From Haemaphysalis longicornis (lineage: Eukaryota > Arthropoda > Arachnida > Ixodida > Ixodidae): a stretch of 64,000 nucleotides of DNA. Positions 10,919-20,599 of this stretch are shown here, piece after piece. Each line of letters starts with the position of its first letter. Position 1 is the first letter of the stretch. A program made the translations under genes and the position numbers. The notes under the pieces were generated by a model. It was not told where the DNA came from, ran no database searches, and saw only the letters and a list, made by a program, of their open reading frames with translations. Where the stretch lies: assembly GCA_013339765.2 (NCBI GenBank), contig CM023448.1:29464242-29528241 (forward strand). Reading direction: 5' to 3'.

Positions 10919-13284
10919 CTCAAGCAGCAGAAATTGCCAAGCCCAAGCATGGCAAATGATCGGTGGCCAATGTGTCCGAGCTTGGCAATACCTCGGCCGC
11001 CAATATTGGCTGGTGTTTGGGAAAGGTGACAAGCCAACAATTGGCCAAGCTCTGGAAGGCCAATATTGGACAACGCTTGGCAAAGTATCTTGCCATGATA
11101 ATGCGAATGGGTGGATCCCACGCTATTTTCATGCACATTTTTGGCTTCGTGGCCAGTCCTTATGGCCAATGCATATTTCATGAGTTGCCTGGCGGCCTGA
11201 TTTCTGCTTTATACATGCCATTATACAGAAAATTATTTAATGCGCACTCGTTAAATAATTTCCTGTACAATGCATGTATAAAACAGAAATCTGACCCCGA
11301 GGCACAATAAACAAACTGCATCAACTTTGCGAAGCAATTACGGGACTTGCCAAAAAGAATTGAGCAACACAACACACCAGACCTCTTTGCTTACTTATTT
11401 TATTATGCACATCAAATTCAGAACGAGAAACCTGGCTTAACAGTGGCAGGAACACGAAATACGCTTCTTCAAAATTCAAACACGAAAGCAAACACAAACA
11501 CAACAGACGAGAAAAAAGAGCTGCTTCGTTAAACTGCTTGAGATGTGAAAACAAGACCCTCCTCCCCGGTAATTCGCCAGCCTGCCAACATCACAATATA
11601 TCGTTGAACAGCACTATTGTAGAATAGTGCAGCTTGGAAGGCTTGTTCTCTCTGCTGCATCCGCCACATGTTCAAGGGAAACACCTTTACGTTGTAGCAC
11701 CTGTAATAAGTAAAAAAAAACGTTCACTACAATGCTAAATGCACGCTGCTACTAAATACAACACCCAGCACCATCCTTAACACATGCACGTGTGAAAATA
11801 TTCAGCCTAAACTCTTAGCTTGTTAACACTCGATCGCAATAAAACGTCAAACGTACTGCAATATTTATTTTTCAATACTGCGTTTTACAGTAGAAAACAG
11901 TCCGGAATTTCACCGAAAATGGGATTGCACTCGCGCAAGGTAATATGAAAAAAGCCCAATAGATAAAGCAACATACGCCAGCGGTTTTGCGTTCTAACAA
12001 CGCGGGAACAGAGATTACAAGCCAACGCACTACACAATGGGTTCGGAACGCACGAACGTTCGTTTTTTTTTTTTTTTTTTGCGAGACATCTATGCCAACT
12101 TGGAGGTAGATGAGAAGCGTTGTGACCTTATAATGCGTTATATTTTTAAGCGGTAACCAAATAAAGCACGATTAAAGCGATCCTCAAAACCTCACTAATT
12201 AAACTGGTTATACGGACGCGCCAGATGCGAACGGAATCGACGGAGAAGCCCAGCATCAGTGTAATTGCTTTGTCGCTCGACAATATCTTTACGTTGCGCA
12301 AGAAAATATTGAAACGAAAGCTTCATTTATAGTTAGAGTTTAATGAAGCCAGCTTAATACATCCATAGCTCTTCTGCACACGAGTCTAGCTTCAACGCAT
12401 GCTGAACGTCGTGAATCTGCAGTAGGAGCACGGCCGCTTGTTCGGAAAACAAAAAGACGGAAAGAGGATAGTTAAAACTGGCGTCACACAATTGTACGCA
12501 CATGTATGTGACCGCTTAATTCTTCGGAAGAAACAACAACACTAGAAGCAGCAGCACTCACGCGCGACAATCGTTGTAAACGACAGGTGAAGTTTTGGCG
12601 GGAACGAGCGCGAGCTCTTCCGGGCCTCGCAAGGAGAAATGAAATGGCGGCTCACATTTTCAGCAGCCGCCCGCAGCAGGCAAACGATGTTATTCCACCA
12701 GTCAAGTAGACTTCAAACACAGCCACCGACACCAAAACGCACCTCACAGACACGTACAGGAGTACTACGGCGGTTTCAATGCCACAAAAGAGACGGAGAC
12801 ATCGGAGCGACGCGTCCGTCCACCAGCCCCGCCACGGAGAGAAAGAACGCGCAAAAGCACAGCGCTCAAGTAGTCCGACGGACACGTTGCGTTAGGGACG
12901 CACAAATGACCTATTTCCTAGAGAACGCGTAACACTACCTCGCATGCTATTTTGAATACGCGGCACTCTAGTTACAGTACGCTTTGTTTTGTGGCACGGT
13001 GCTGTGGCTCTTTAGGTAACTACTTTTTGCTGCGTTGTGGCCTGTTCACCCGCTCTAACCGTCGCCGTCACGGGCTCGGCAAGCCCAAGGCCAAAATGCG
13101 CTTTTATTCGTCAGCTGAAGCTCGGCTTCGATGAACCTTCCTGTGTGACGTTACTTCCGGTCACCGTTTCCTGGCGCTCACTCAATCTTTCAGCCGAGTT
13201 ACCGATGAGTGGCCGATAGCTCAGAAGCCAATGGGGACCCATGGGGTTTCCAATCATTAGCTATCGGCCTCGGCTGCTTGGGAG
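10919..13284. mobile_element. 2.4-kb insertion inside the 3' LTR
   Basis: Its edges are defined by the point where LTR homology stops (10918) and resumes (13285). The ends share a short inverted motif: CTCAAGCAGC on the left, and CTCCCAAGCAGC as the reverse complement of the right end. At 10930-11090 there is a run of diverged GGCCAATATTGG and TTGGCAA motifs. A stem near 13213-13268 has the arms GGCCGATAGCT and AGCTATCGGCC. There are also an inverted hairpin near 11214-11290 (ATAATTTAACG-type arms), an 18-T run at 12063-12080, and no recognised protein. The superfamily is unknown. Confidence 0.5.
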
Positions 13285-13411
13285 GACGCGTAGAACGAGG
13301 GTGCCGTTCCCGAGGTGTGCCGGGTGCCCAGTGTTGCGTGTTCTCCTGCCAGCTGGCCAATCTACTGATGATGATGGTGGCGCTTAAGAAGATGATGATG
13401 GTGGCGCTACA
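13285..13411 (-). repeat. 3' LTR fragment, U3 side
   Basis: This is homologous to 14960-15086 of the 5' LTR, including the GATGATGATGGTGGCGCT duplication. It is preceded on the minus strand by a G-rich polypurine tract (about 13412-13424), the expected plus-strand primer site. Confidence 0.85.
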
Positions 13412-13528
13412 GGGCTCCCCCCCTAGCGTGAAGCGCGATAAAGTGACAAATTTAAATGACAATGCACGGAAATGCACTATGTACAGGTATGTACAATTTG
13501 TCCGTTGTCAGGAAGAGTCCCTAGGCAG

Positions 13529-14860
13529 TCAGTGGTTACGTGGCAGGGGTTGACTAACGGCACGGTCCTGGTCGTCGGCGAGGTAGCGTCCGGGATGTGG
13601 GGAAATCTCTGGTGGACGAGGCTGAGAGTGCTGCAGCGGACGCGTGGGTGGAAGTGGTGCAACTGGATGTTCCGTAGAGGGTGTGATTAGCAAGCACAGC
13701 TTCCACGGGAGGAACAGGAGCGGCCGATATGCAGTGTAAGCGTAGTTGAAATACCTGCGCGGGTGGGCTTTAGAGTGGGGATGGTGGCTGCATCGCTGTC
13801 TTTGCAACTTGCGCACATGAAACGGGAGGCGGCATCGCGGAGCCTTCCGATGATGAGCTGTGGTTGCTCTGCCGTGAAGTCTCATTCCCGTCTTGCGCGG
13901 TAATTTTGTGTGCCTTGCTCGTAGTCGCACAGTTGAGCTGATGTTATAGTGTCGACTGAAAGTTCTCTTGCAGCAGGGAATCGGTCGAGGTCTGGTGGCC
14001 AGTTTGCGAGGCGTCTCACGATTGCACGGAGACACGTAATGCTGCTTTCGGCCACGTTTGTTGGGAGGCTTGTCCCGCAATCCTTGTTCCAGTCTTGTCA
14101 TCGTAGGCAGGACGTCAGGATTGTCGGGGGCAGTCTGATCAGCTTCGACGGTAAGTTGGACTTCCGTGAATCTCGGGCTGTCGTCAGCTGCTTGAGGCTG
14201 CTGTATATCCTGAGGCGAGGAAGACGGCTGTCGTACAACGGGAGTGGAGTGGTCTCGGAGATCACTCGTACACCTGCCCTGCGGAGGTGGTGCAGTTTCC
14301 CAGTTAGGAATAGCAGGGGAGTCGATGCTTGCGCGGGTCTGTGCAGCAGATGCGCCAACCTGTGGTTCGGCGTCAGGATGTACTGTTGAGTTCACGAAGC
14401 AAAAGGTCGACTCTGTCTTGCTGAAAGTCGTAGCTGGGGCTCGCGTTTCCTGGACAGGCGATGCTGGACATTCCGACGAATTGGAATCGACAGGTGCCGT
14501 TGGAAGGCGTGGTGGTGTAGACAATGGCGTTGGTTCAGCCGCCGTTGGCGTCCGCTGGGTTCCCATACCGTAGTGGTTTAGGAGAGTGGCCTTCAGATTG
14601 TCGTATGCACTAGGGCCTGGGGCCGGCAGCTGGATGCGCTCAATGAGGTCAGCAGGTAACTTCTCTAAAGTGATGAGGCACCTGGTTTCCTGGGACTGGA
14701 TATCGTCAACGTAAAAATGGCTCTCCAGGATGACGAACCATGCAGCGTGATTTCTGATGGCGTCAAACGGAATCAGCAAGGGAAGTTCTGGGAGGGCGAT
14801 GGACGTTCGTCGCGTGCCGTTGTCCGCATTGTGGCTGGGGAAGCAGCGTTGCAAAGCCAT
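13529..14860 (-). CDS. Gag-like protein of the gag-only retrotransposon
   Basis: A frame of about 443 codons runs from an ATG at 14860, chosen because the longer upstream start would lie inside the LTR. Residues of about 40-120 show the gag capsid-like pattern: a tryptophan-containing AAWFVILESHF block, then TLEKLPADLIERIQLP and a helix ending LLNHYG. The family is the structural protein of Ty3/gypsy-type elements, which assembles the particle that packages the RNA. The C-terminal half is proline- and arginine-rich and of low complexity, with no zinc knuckle I can identify; in another frame near 13780-13900 there is a cysteine-containing stretch, so the end may be frameshifted. No pol follows. 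Confidence 0.65.
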   Translation of the reverse strand: MALQRCFPSHNADNGTRRTSIALPELPLLIPFDAIRNHAAWFVILESHFYVDDIQSQETRCLITLEKLPADLIERIQLPAPGPSAYDNLKATLLNHYGMGTQRTPTAAEPTPLSTPPRLPTAPVDSNSSECPASPVQETRAPATTFSKTESTFCFVNSTVHPDAEPQVGASAAQTRASIDSPAIPNWETAPPPQGRCTSDLRDHSTPVVRQPSSSPQDIQQPQAADDSPRFTEVQLTVEADQTAPDNPDVLPTMTRLEQGLRDKPPNKRGRKQHYVSPCNRETPRKLATRPRPIPCCKRTFSRHYNISSTVRLRARHTKLPRKTGMRLHGRATTAHHRKAPRCRLPFHVRKLQRQRCSHHPHSKAHPRRYFNYAYTAYRPLLFLPWKLCLLITPSTEHPVAPLPPTRPLQHSQPRPPEISPHPGRYLADDQDRAVSQPLPRNH

Positions 14861-14888
14861 GGCGAAGCCGCTTGCCGGGTCACCAAAT

Positions 14889-15086
14889 TGTAGGCGGCCG
14901 ATGAGGCGGTGCGGCCGAGCCCACATTTATTGCGCTTGCGTTGGCTGTGCCAAAGACAGGACGCGTAGAACGAGGGTGCCGTTCCCGAGGTGTGCCGGGT
15001 GCCCAGTGTTGCGTGTTCTCCTGCCAGCTGACCAATCTACTGATGATGATGGTGGCGCTTAAGAAGATGATGATGGTGGCGCTACA
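14889..15086 (-). repeat. 5' LTR, 198 bp
   Basis: This complete LTR on the minus strand starts TGTAG and ends CTACA. It contains AATAAA as a polyadenylation signal near 14930-14936 and two copies of CGCCACCATCATCATC near its start. It is flanked outside by GGCT and inside by the primer-site-like TGGTGACCC. Confidence 0.85.
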
Positions 15087-15627
15087 GGCTCACAAAACTT
15101 TTACCTCTAAATATCACTAAGTTCCAAAATATCATTTGGACACCAGGACATGAGGAGCTTGGGGGTAATGAGAGAGCAGACCAAGCTGCGCGAGAACTTA
15201 CTAACCGCTCAGCCAGTCGTCCTAGCTTACTCACCTCTCCCCAATACCTTCGGTGAGCGACTCAACATTCAAAGAAAAGCCAGATCTCTCTTTCCTCCAC
15301 CAGAGACAAATACAGACGAACACCTATCCCAACATCCTCAGGCTATCTAAGATGTTCCCAGAGAAATTCTCAAACGCATGTAATAAGTGCGGTGAAATAT
15401 CCACCCTATTCCATGCATCCTGGGGTTTTCGTACTGTATGGCCCATCAGTAAACACCAACACCAAGTTATATGAGCTATAGGAGCCAGCTCTGACCCTGG
15501 GGTTTAGAAGTACCTGATCTTTAGGGCCCAGACTGGGGCAGAGGAAACAGGGGCCCTGGAAGGAGGGAACCTACCGTAGTTCAATCAAGACCTTTCATTT
15601 CAAATAAACGTTTCATCTCTCCCCCCT
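15087..15627 (+). pseudogene. LINE RNase H end, zinc knuckle and tail (LINE D, downstream part)
   Basis: This is the continuation of the frame broken at 10847. It encodes IIWTPGHEELGGNERADQAA (about 15135-15195), the RNase H signature with its conserved histidine. Next comes TYPNILRLSKMFPEKF, and then CNKCGEISTLFHASWGF, in which the last cysteine of the C-x2-C-x7-H-x4-C knuckle is phenylalanine. The 3' end reads AAATAAACGTTTCATCTCTC at about 15603-15620 and abuts the gypsy remnant, which it has truncated. Confidence 0.8.
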
Positions 15628-16172
15628 CGTCAGGCAGGACTCCAGCGGCGTTGACGACGTGGCCCGCGCTTCTCATATGCGAATCGGCACTTTTCAGGTT
15701 TCAGCATTAATCCCGACGTACGAATGGCCTCGAGTACAGACTCCAACCTTGCAAAGTGTTCATCGAAAGTCCGGGCAAATATCACAACGTTGTCGAGATT
15801 TACGAGGCAAATGTGCCACTTCAGGCCAGCTAGCACAGTGTCCATGACTCTGAAATGTTGCTGGTGCCGTGCACAGTCCAAATGGCATTACCTTGAACTC
15901 ATATAGGCCGTCCAGGGTTATGAATGCAGTCTTCTATTAGTCTCTCTCGTCGACTTCAATTTGCCAATAGCCTGTCTTCAGATCCATCGATGAGAAGGAT
16001 TTCGTGTGGCAGATGTAGTCGAGGGCGTCTTCAATTCGTGGCAGAGTGACATGTTCGTTTTGGTGATTTTGTTCAGCCGCTGGTAGCCAACGCAAATCGT
16101 TAATGTGCCGTCTTTTTCTTCACGAGTATGACCGGCGCTTTTCGATGGCTGTAAAATGTCATTGCTCAGCAC
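15628..16172 (-). pseudogene. Ty3/gypsy reverse transcriptase, downstream part (gypsy 1)
   Basis: Read on the minus strand, 16172-15628 encodes the RT core of a Ty3/gypsy element: MLSNDILQPSKSA at the start, a degraded KDGTL block, and a frame at 15881-15630 with RVMDTVLAGLKWHICLVNLD. The catalytic YxDD motif has become NLDN, so the active site is lost. Frameshifts separate the blocks. The upstream part of the same protein is at 17797-18575; the reading is interrupted by a LINE at 16173-17796. Downstream it is cut off by LINE D. Confidence 0.8.
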
Positions 16173-17796
16173 GTTTTTATTTATTTATTTATTTATAAAT
16201 TCTGCAGTCTCTTCTCTCTCGAGACTTTGCAAGGTGGGTACAGGTGAGTAAATACAAATACATACAAAACAAAAAAACAAGCAATAGAACATAAAATGCA
16301 CAATAAAAATACATCTTATTACAAACACTTTTCAAATGAAGTCAATGACTGCTATGTAACGCGTGGCGACATCTTGTATTATAACCGGATGAATATTTTA
16401 GGATGTGAGAAGTGTCAGTGAAGTAATGCCCTTTAATTCAAAGAAGAGCTTGAAGGCGGAAAATCCGGTTTCTGTCTGAGACGGGCAACATCCCGCTTTG
16501 TTCAGGGAGAGCTGATATAAATCTTAGCCTTTTTTCGCAACCTTTTTAATTTATTAGTATCGGATTTTGTGAATGGGTCCCAAATTACTACTGCCTACTC
16601 TATCATTGGTCGGATAATTGCATTATATGCTAGAAGACGTACTATCGGTGTGGACAAATTTAAGGAATGCCGTAGAAAAAATAACTTGTGTAGTGATCTA
16701 GCTGTGATGTTTCCGTAGAAAAAATAACTTGCGTAGTGATCTAGCTGTGATGTTGTCTATGTATTTCGTCCAGGAAAGCTTGTTCGATATCCATAAACCT
16801 AGGTACTTGGTGTTCTAGTTCCTGAACATGAACATTATCAGCGGTGTAGTGGTACTGGAAGACAACTTTTTATGGGTTATTTTCCTGAAGACAGTTTTTT
16901 TTCAAAGTCGATAGACATTTGCCACTCGTTGCACCAAGCAAATATTTTCTGGAAGTCATTTATTCTTAACTGGTCTTGTGAAGACTATCTTTTCATATAC
17001 AATGCAGTCATCTGCGTACAACTTTATATGAACAGAAAGGTCAAGAACAATGTCATCAATATATAATAAAAACAATAAAGGACCCAGTACTGACCCCTGA
17101 GGGATGCCAGAATCAACCAGTGCACAGTTGGAAAGAGCGTTATTGATTGCAACAAATTGACTTCGCCTTCGAGGATATGCAGAAATCCAGGCAAGGAATT
17201 TATCATTTCATATAATATGTCCTAATTTGTGCAGAAGCTTTTGGTGCGGTGCTTTATCGAATGCTTTTTTAAAATCCATAAATATTACGTCAGTTTGTTT
17301 TCCTTCATTAGTGGCACTCGCAAAGTCATGAACGGTTTCCACTACCTGAGTAGTGGTCGAGAAACCAGCCCGAAATCTGTGATGCATATTTTGTTATTAC
17401 CTTATGTTTTTCTAAGTAGTTGATTATGTGCTTGTAAGTGATGTGTTCTAGCGGTTTACATGATGTTCAAGTGAGTGATATCGGGCAGTAATTTGGAATG
17501 CAAGTTTTTCCTCCGGTTTTATGTGCAGGTTTTATTTTGGCTAACCTCCAGTCATCAGCTTCATTTACAGACTTCGTGAAGACAACGTATAAATATTTTG
17601 CACACCATTGTGCAGGTTTTATTTTGGCTAACCTCCAGTCATCAGCTTCATTTACAGACTTCGTGAAGACAACGTATGAATATTTTGCACACCATTCCAC
17701 GTACCTTTTTAAGAAGGAATTCGGAATATCATCTGGTCCTGGAGATATTTTTTATATCAAGATGTAACAGTAAATGTAACAGTAACAGATGTAAAA
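16173..17796 (-). pseudogene. LINE inserted in gypsy 1 (CR1/L2- or Jockey-like)
   Basis: On the minus strand this encodes RT blocks in order: KIKPAHKTGGKTCIPNY and PISL (about 17500-17465), a palm region near 17110-17060 corresponding to GIPQGSVLGPLL with lesions, and the catalytic YADDC at about 17013-16995. The 3' end is an (AAAT)n tail at 16173-16198. Several stops and frameshifts show it is dead. It begins and ends inside the gypsy RT frame, so it inserted after that element. Its tail type matches the LINE at 22566-25395. Confidence 0.78.
17522..17695. repeat. 87-bp tandem duplication inside the LINE
   Basis: Two copies of an 87-bp unit start at 17522 and 17609 and are nearly identical. 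The period is a multiple of three, so 29 residues (beginning WCAKYSYVVFTKSVNEADD in one copy) are repeated in frame. The near identity suggests a recent slippage event or an assembly artefact. Confidence 0.9.
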
Positions 17797-18575
17797 GTAA
17801 CATTTTTTTACTTGTGTTTGGATGGCTTCCCGCTGAACGTTGACTGTCAGGTAGGTCGGGCTCCATCTTAAGTTATTATTTAGAGCTTCCCTTCAGGTGT
17901 CTGAAGTAATTTTGTATTTGACGAAAAACACTTGCTTTAGTGACACAGCAAAGCCAATAATTTATTCAGTTTCACTTGCGGTAGCGCCGGGTTTGCATCG
18001 AAGGGATGTGGAAGCTTGAAGGCATCTTCCCGCGCGCATTCAAACCCGGCGACCACTGACACGTTACTTGTTTCTTGCGTTTCTTCGAGAAACACAATTG
18101 GGGCGTCCTTGTTTGTATGCTGGTATTCCTCGGTGAAATTAGTGGCCAAAACGTGGGATTGGCGTTGCTTGAAGCGCGCCATGCCTCTTGTGACGGAGAC
18201 ACAGAGGTCGAGAAGCAAACTTTGGTCAATCTACAATAGCTTCGACGTCAGGAGCAGCATCTTCACAGTAGACACTGATCATCAAGCTCATGCAGGGTGG
18301 CAGCAAGGATCGGCGATCCTTAGAGCAAAACAGTGTTTCGGTTCCGGCATCATGGAGTGATCACAGGAAAAAGTTATCGACTAGGTCTGCAGATCAATTA
18401 TTGCACCGTTGTCCGTCAAAAAGTCCATTCCAAGAATTCGTACGCACTTGTTTATTCGGACACCTTCGCGGCATGGCTCTTTCACAACCCCACTGCGCAT
18501 GCGCAATCCCCTAGCGGCCAAGTCCCTAAGCAGTCCAGTAGGGGCAGCAGACGACATTCCCCACAGCTCCCGCAC
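17797..18575 (-). pseudogene. Ty3/gypsy protease-RT linker, upstream part (gypsy 1)
   Basis: On the minus strand the frame at 18575-18381 contains VRILGMDFLTDNGAIIDLQ, the typical C-terminal block of a gypsy protease. A second frame (18218-17937) carries the linker toward RT, including QVKLNKLLALLCH. Near 17830-17797 comes REAIQTQVKKM, which continues into LSNDILQP at 16170 across the LINE insertion. Stops and frameshifts are present. No LTR for this element was recognised in the window. Confidence 0.72.
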
Positions 18576-18644
18576 AAGCGGGAAGGGGTCGTGGTTGTAT
18601 TTACATCGTTTGATTTTTTGTGTGTGCTCGTTGTGCGCGGAACA

Positions 18645-18812
18645 ATGCCCACAACTTGTGCTGCGTTCCGCTGTAACTCGGAGTGCCGAAAAGGGAACGG
18701 TGTCGGCTTCTATCGCTTCCCGTCGGCCGCACGCGATCGGCTACGGCGGCTTGCGTCGCTCGCGTCGGCTCGGCATCCTGGCGGATATTTGATCGCTGCT
18801 ATCTGTGCAACT
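18645..18812 (+). CDS. THAP-like zinc finger N-terminus (partial)
   Basis: The frame begins MPTTCAAFRCNSECRKGNG and continues with GFYRFPSAARDRLRRL. The start MP-x2-C-x4-C followed by a FxRFP block matches the beginning of THAP domains, DNA-binding zinc fingers found in P-element-type transposases and host proteins. The later C-x2-H pair is not seen in the same frame, so this would be the first exon of a split gene or a broken copy. The Tigger remnant about 1 kb downstream is a different superfamily, so the two need not be linked. Confidence 0.45.
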
Positions 18813-19128
18813 GCGAATGACAATCCGCAACACAACTTTTCACTACACTATCATCCCCTTTCTCGCATGTGGAACTCTATTTAAGTTATAACTGCCGTTT
18901 GAGTGATCGGTGACCGAAACATCTGCGTAGCCTGTTTCGATGCTTCCGCGCAGGTATCGCCATCTCTCGGCCGCTCGGCGCACGCGCGCCGCGGCGACCG
19001 GTCAGCTATAGGCTTGCATCGCGGCAGATATATCTGATCGACGCTTTTAAAATAAGCCCTGACAACAATCCCTAGCACAATTTTTCACCACACTAACACC
19101 TACTTTCTCGCATGTAGAACTTTTTAGC
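18806..19128. repeat. Diverged direct repeat of about 70 bp
   Basis: The stretch ending TTTCTCGCATGTGGAACTCT (near 18860-18880) recurs in diverged form ending TTTCTCGCATGTAGAACTTT (near 19105-19125), with similar preceding sequence (GACAATCC, CACAACTTTTCAC). About 230 bp of GC-rich sequence lies between them. Confidence 0.6.
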
Positions 19129-19854
19129 GATCAGATTGATTCAGAAGAGCAGCGACAAGCGCGGTTGCTACCGTTGCTACCGTGGTCTGCGCCGGTTCGA
19201 GCCGCTGAGTGTGCCGAGCTGGCAGGCGCGGCCGGCGTGTGCGCGGACTGTTTCCGAAGGCAGAAAACGCTTCACGATTGCTTGCTTTATCCATTTCTTG
19301 CGAACAAACGCGCAGAATCTACAAATTCAGCTCAGCGATCATCGTAGTTGACCATGGAGCAAAAACAGTGGGCGGAGCGACGCCGACGACGCATCTCATG
19401 CGCGCATCGGGCCGTCTCAAATTCACGCGTACGACTAGTCGTGGCGACAGTCGTAACGATCAGTCGCATGCGAATCGCGTGTACCAATCGTACATGTGTC
19501 CAGCGAACTGCCGGCCTTTGTTGAGCTGGCGATCGCACTTCATGCCAGACGACTCCAAGTACTGCTCGCTCTGCTACTCGGACGGCACACGGATCTGTCC
19601 GAGATTTCTCTGCCAGCCCTCATCAGTGATAAGAAGCCGCCTGGTATTATGTGATGACCAGGGGCTGTCGTCTTAAGGCGTTATAACACCAACACAGAAG
19701 AAAAACTTCGGCTGCTCCTCGCCGTAATGTGGGATTGCCGTGCATACAACGAGAACGCAGCCGGAGGAAACGCCGGCAAACCCTACGGCTTCAACTTCCG
19801 CTAGGCACGCTAGGTGGCAGCACACCGCAATGAAAGAGGCGGATTGGCCCATTG

Positions 19855-20560
19855 AAGTACATGTTCAGACGCCGCACAGCATGCGGTTCAATTTTTCAGA
19901 CTCCAGCTTCGGTGCTCTTCGAATTTTTGTCGGTGAATACAACCAGTGTGTTGCAGCCCATTGATCAAGGTGTCATCATGAACTTGAAGCTGCCCTACCG
20001 ATCGCGCCTCCTGAATCGTGTGCTGTTCTGTGTGAACAGTGGCAAAGGCTACGTTGTGGATGGGCTGTCCGCCATAAGCATCTTGTTTGATGCTTGGAAG
20101 GCAATGTCACAGAACACAATCCGCAACTGCTTTCGGCATGTGGGATTTGTGGTTGACAGTGAGGACGAGGATAGTTACACAGTCCAGAACTCCACAGCTA
20201 AGATGACACCTGCCGCAGCATCCTGCATTTTTGATGACCTCTGCTAATGGTGTCGATGTTGGAGTGGCTTTGTTTGAAAATTGCGCCAACATCGATAGTG
20301 CCGTCCAGCTGTGTGCCATGTTCAATGATGACGAAATCGTACTCCAGGTCCTCGAACCGGCGCAGGTGGATAGAGACTCCGACGATGACGTCCCACCAAC
20401 GCTAGAGGCACCCAATACTGATCTAGCATGAGCCCTTACACAAATGTCTGCGTACAGTGATGGCGGACAAACACTGGCGGAAATACAGGCGGACTTAGCT
20501 GCAAGTAGGCAGGCACGTTTGCAGATGCGCATACATACGTATTTCAGCTGTTAGGCCAAT
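19855..20560 (+). pseudogene. Tigger/pogo DDE transposase C-terminal remnant
   Basis: The frame 19852-20247 encodes TSVLQPIDQGVIMNLKL, the block with the third catalytic aspartate in pogo/Tigger transposases (LQPxDQG). SGKGYVVDGLSAISILFDAW and TIRNCFRHVGF follow, both typical of the C-terminal region. After a stop at 20245 the sequence continues in another frame (20231-20431) with an acidic tail. Past 20560 the CGGACTCCCGATTATTCAGA sequence resembles a Tigger 3' terminus. The N-terminal HTH and the first two catalytic residues are missing. Such elements cut and paste at TA targets; this copy cannot. Confidence 0.8.
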
Positions 20561-20599
20561 AAAGTATTTTTTTAGTGAATCCTTCTTTTCGGACTCCCG

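Larger units (their letters stand above)
10848..15086 (-). mobile_element. Gag-only LTR retrotransposon with an interrupted 3' LTR
   Basis: On the minus strand the 5' LTR (15086 to 14889) begins TGTAGCGCC and ends GCCTACA. It is followed by ATTTGGTGACCCGG, a likely tRNA primer site. A gag frame follows, then a purine tract (AGGGGGGG, about 13416-13424) and the start of the 3' LTR at 13411. The 3' LTR is split into 13411-13285 and 10918-10848 by a 2.4-kb insertion. GGCT flanks both outer edges (10844-10847 and 15087-15090), a 4-bp target duplication. There is no protease, RT or integrase, so movement would need another element's enzymes. The gag type and the 4-bp duplication suggest Ty3/gypsy ancestry. 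Confidence 0.78.

Noticed and set aside
13949..14573. Plus-strand frames of 146 and 109 codons
   Set aside because: They are antisense to the gag frame, which has clear gag-like sequence and LTR context.
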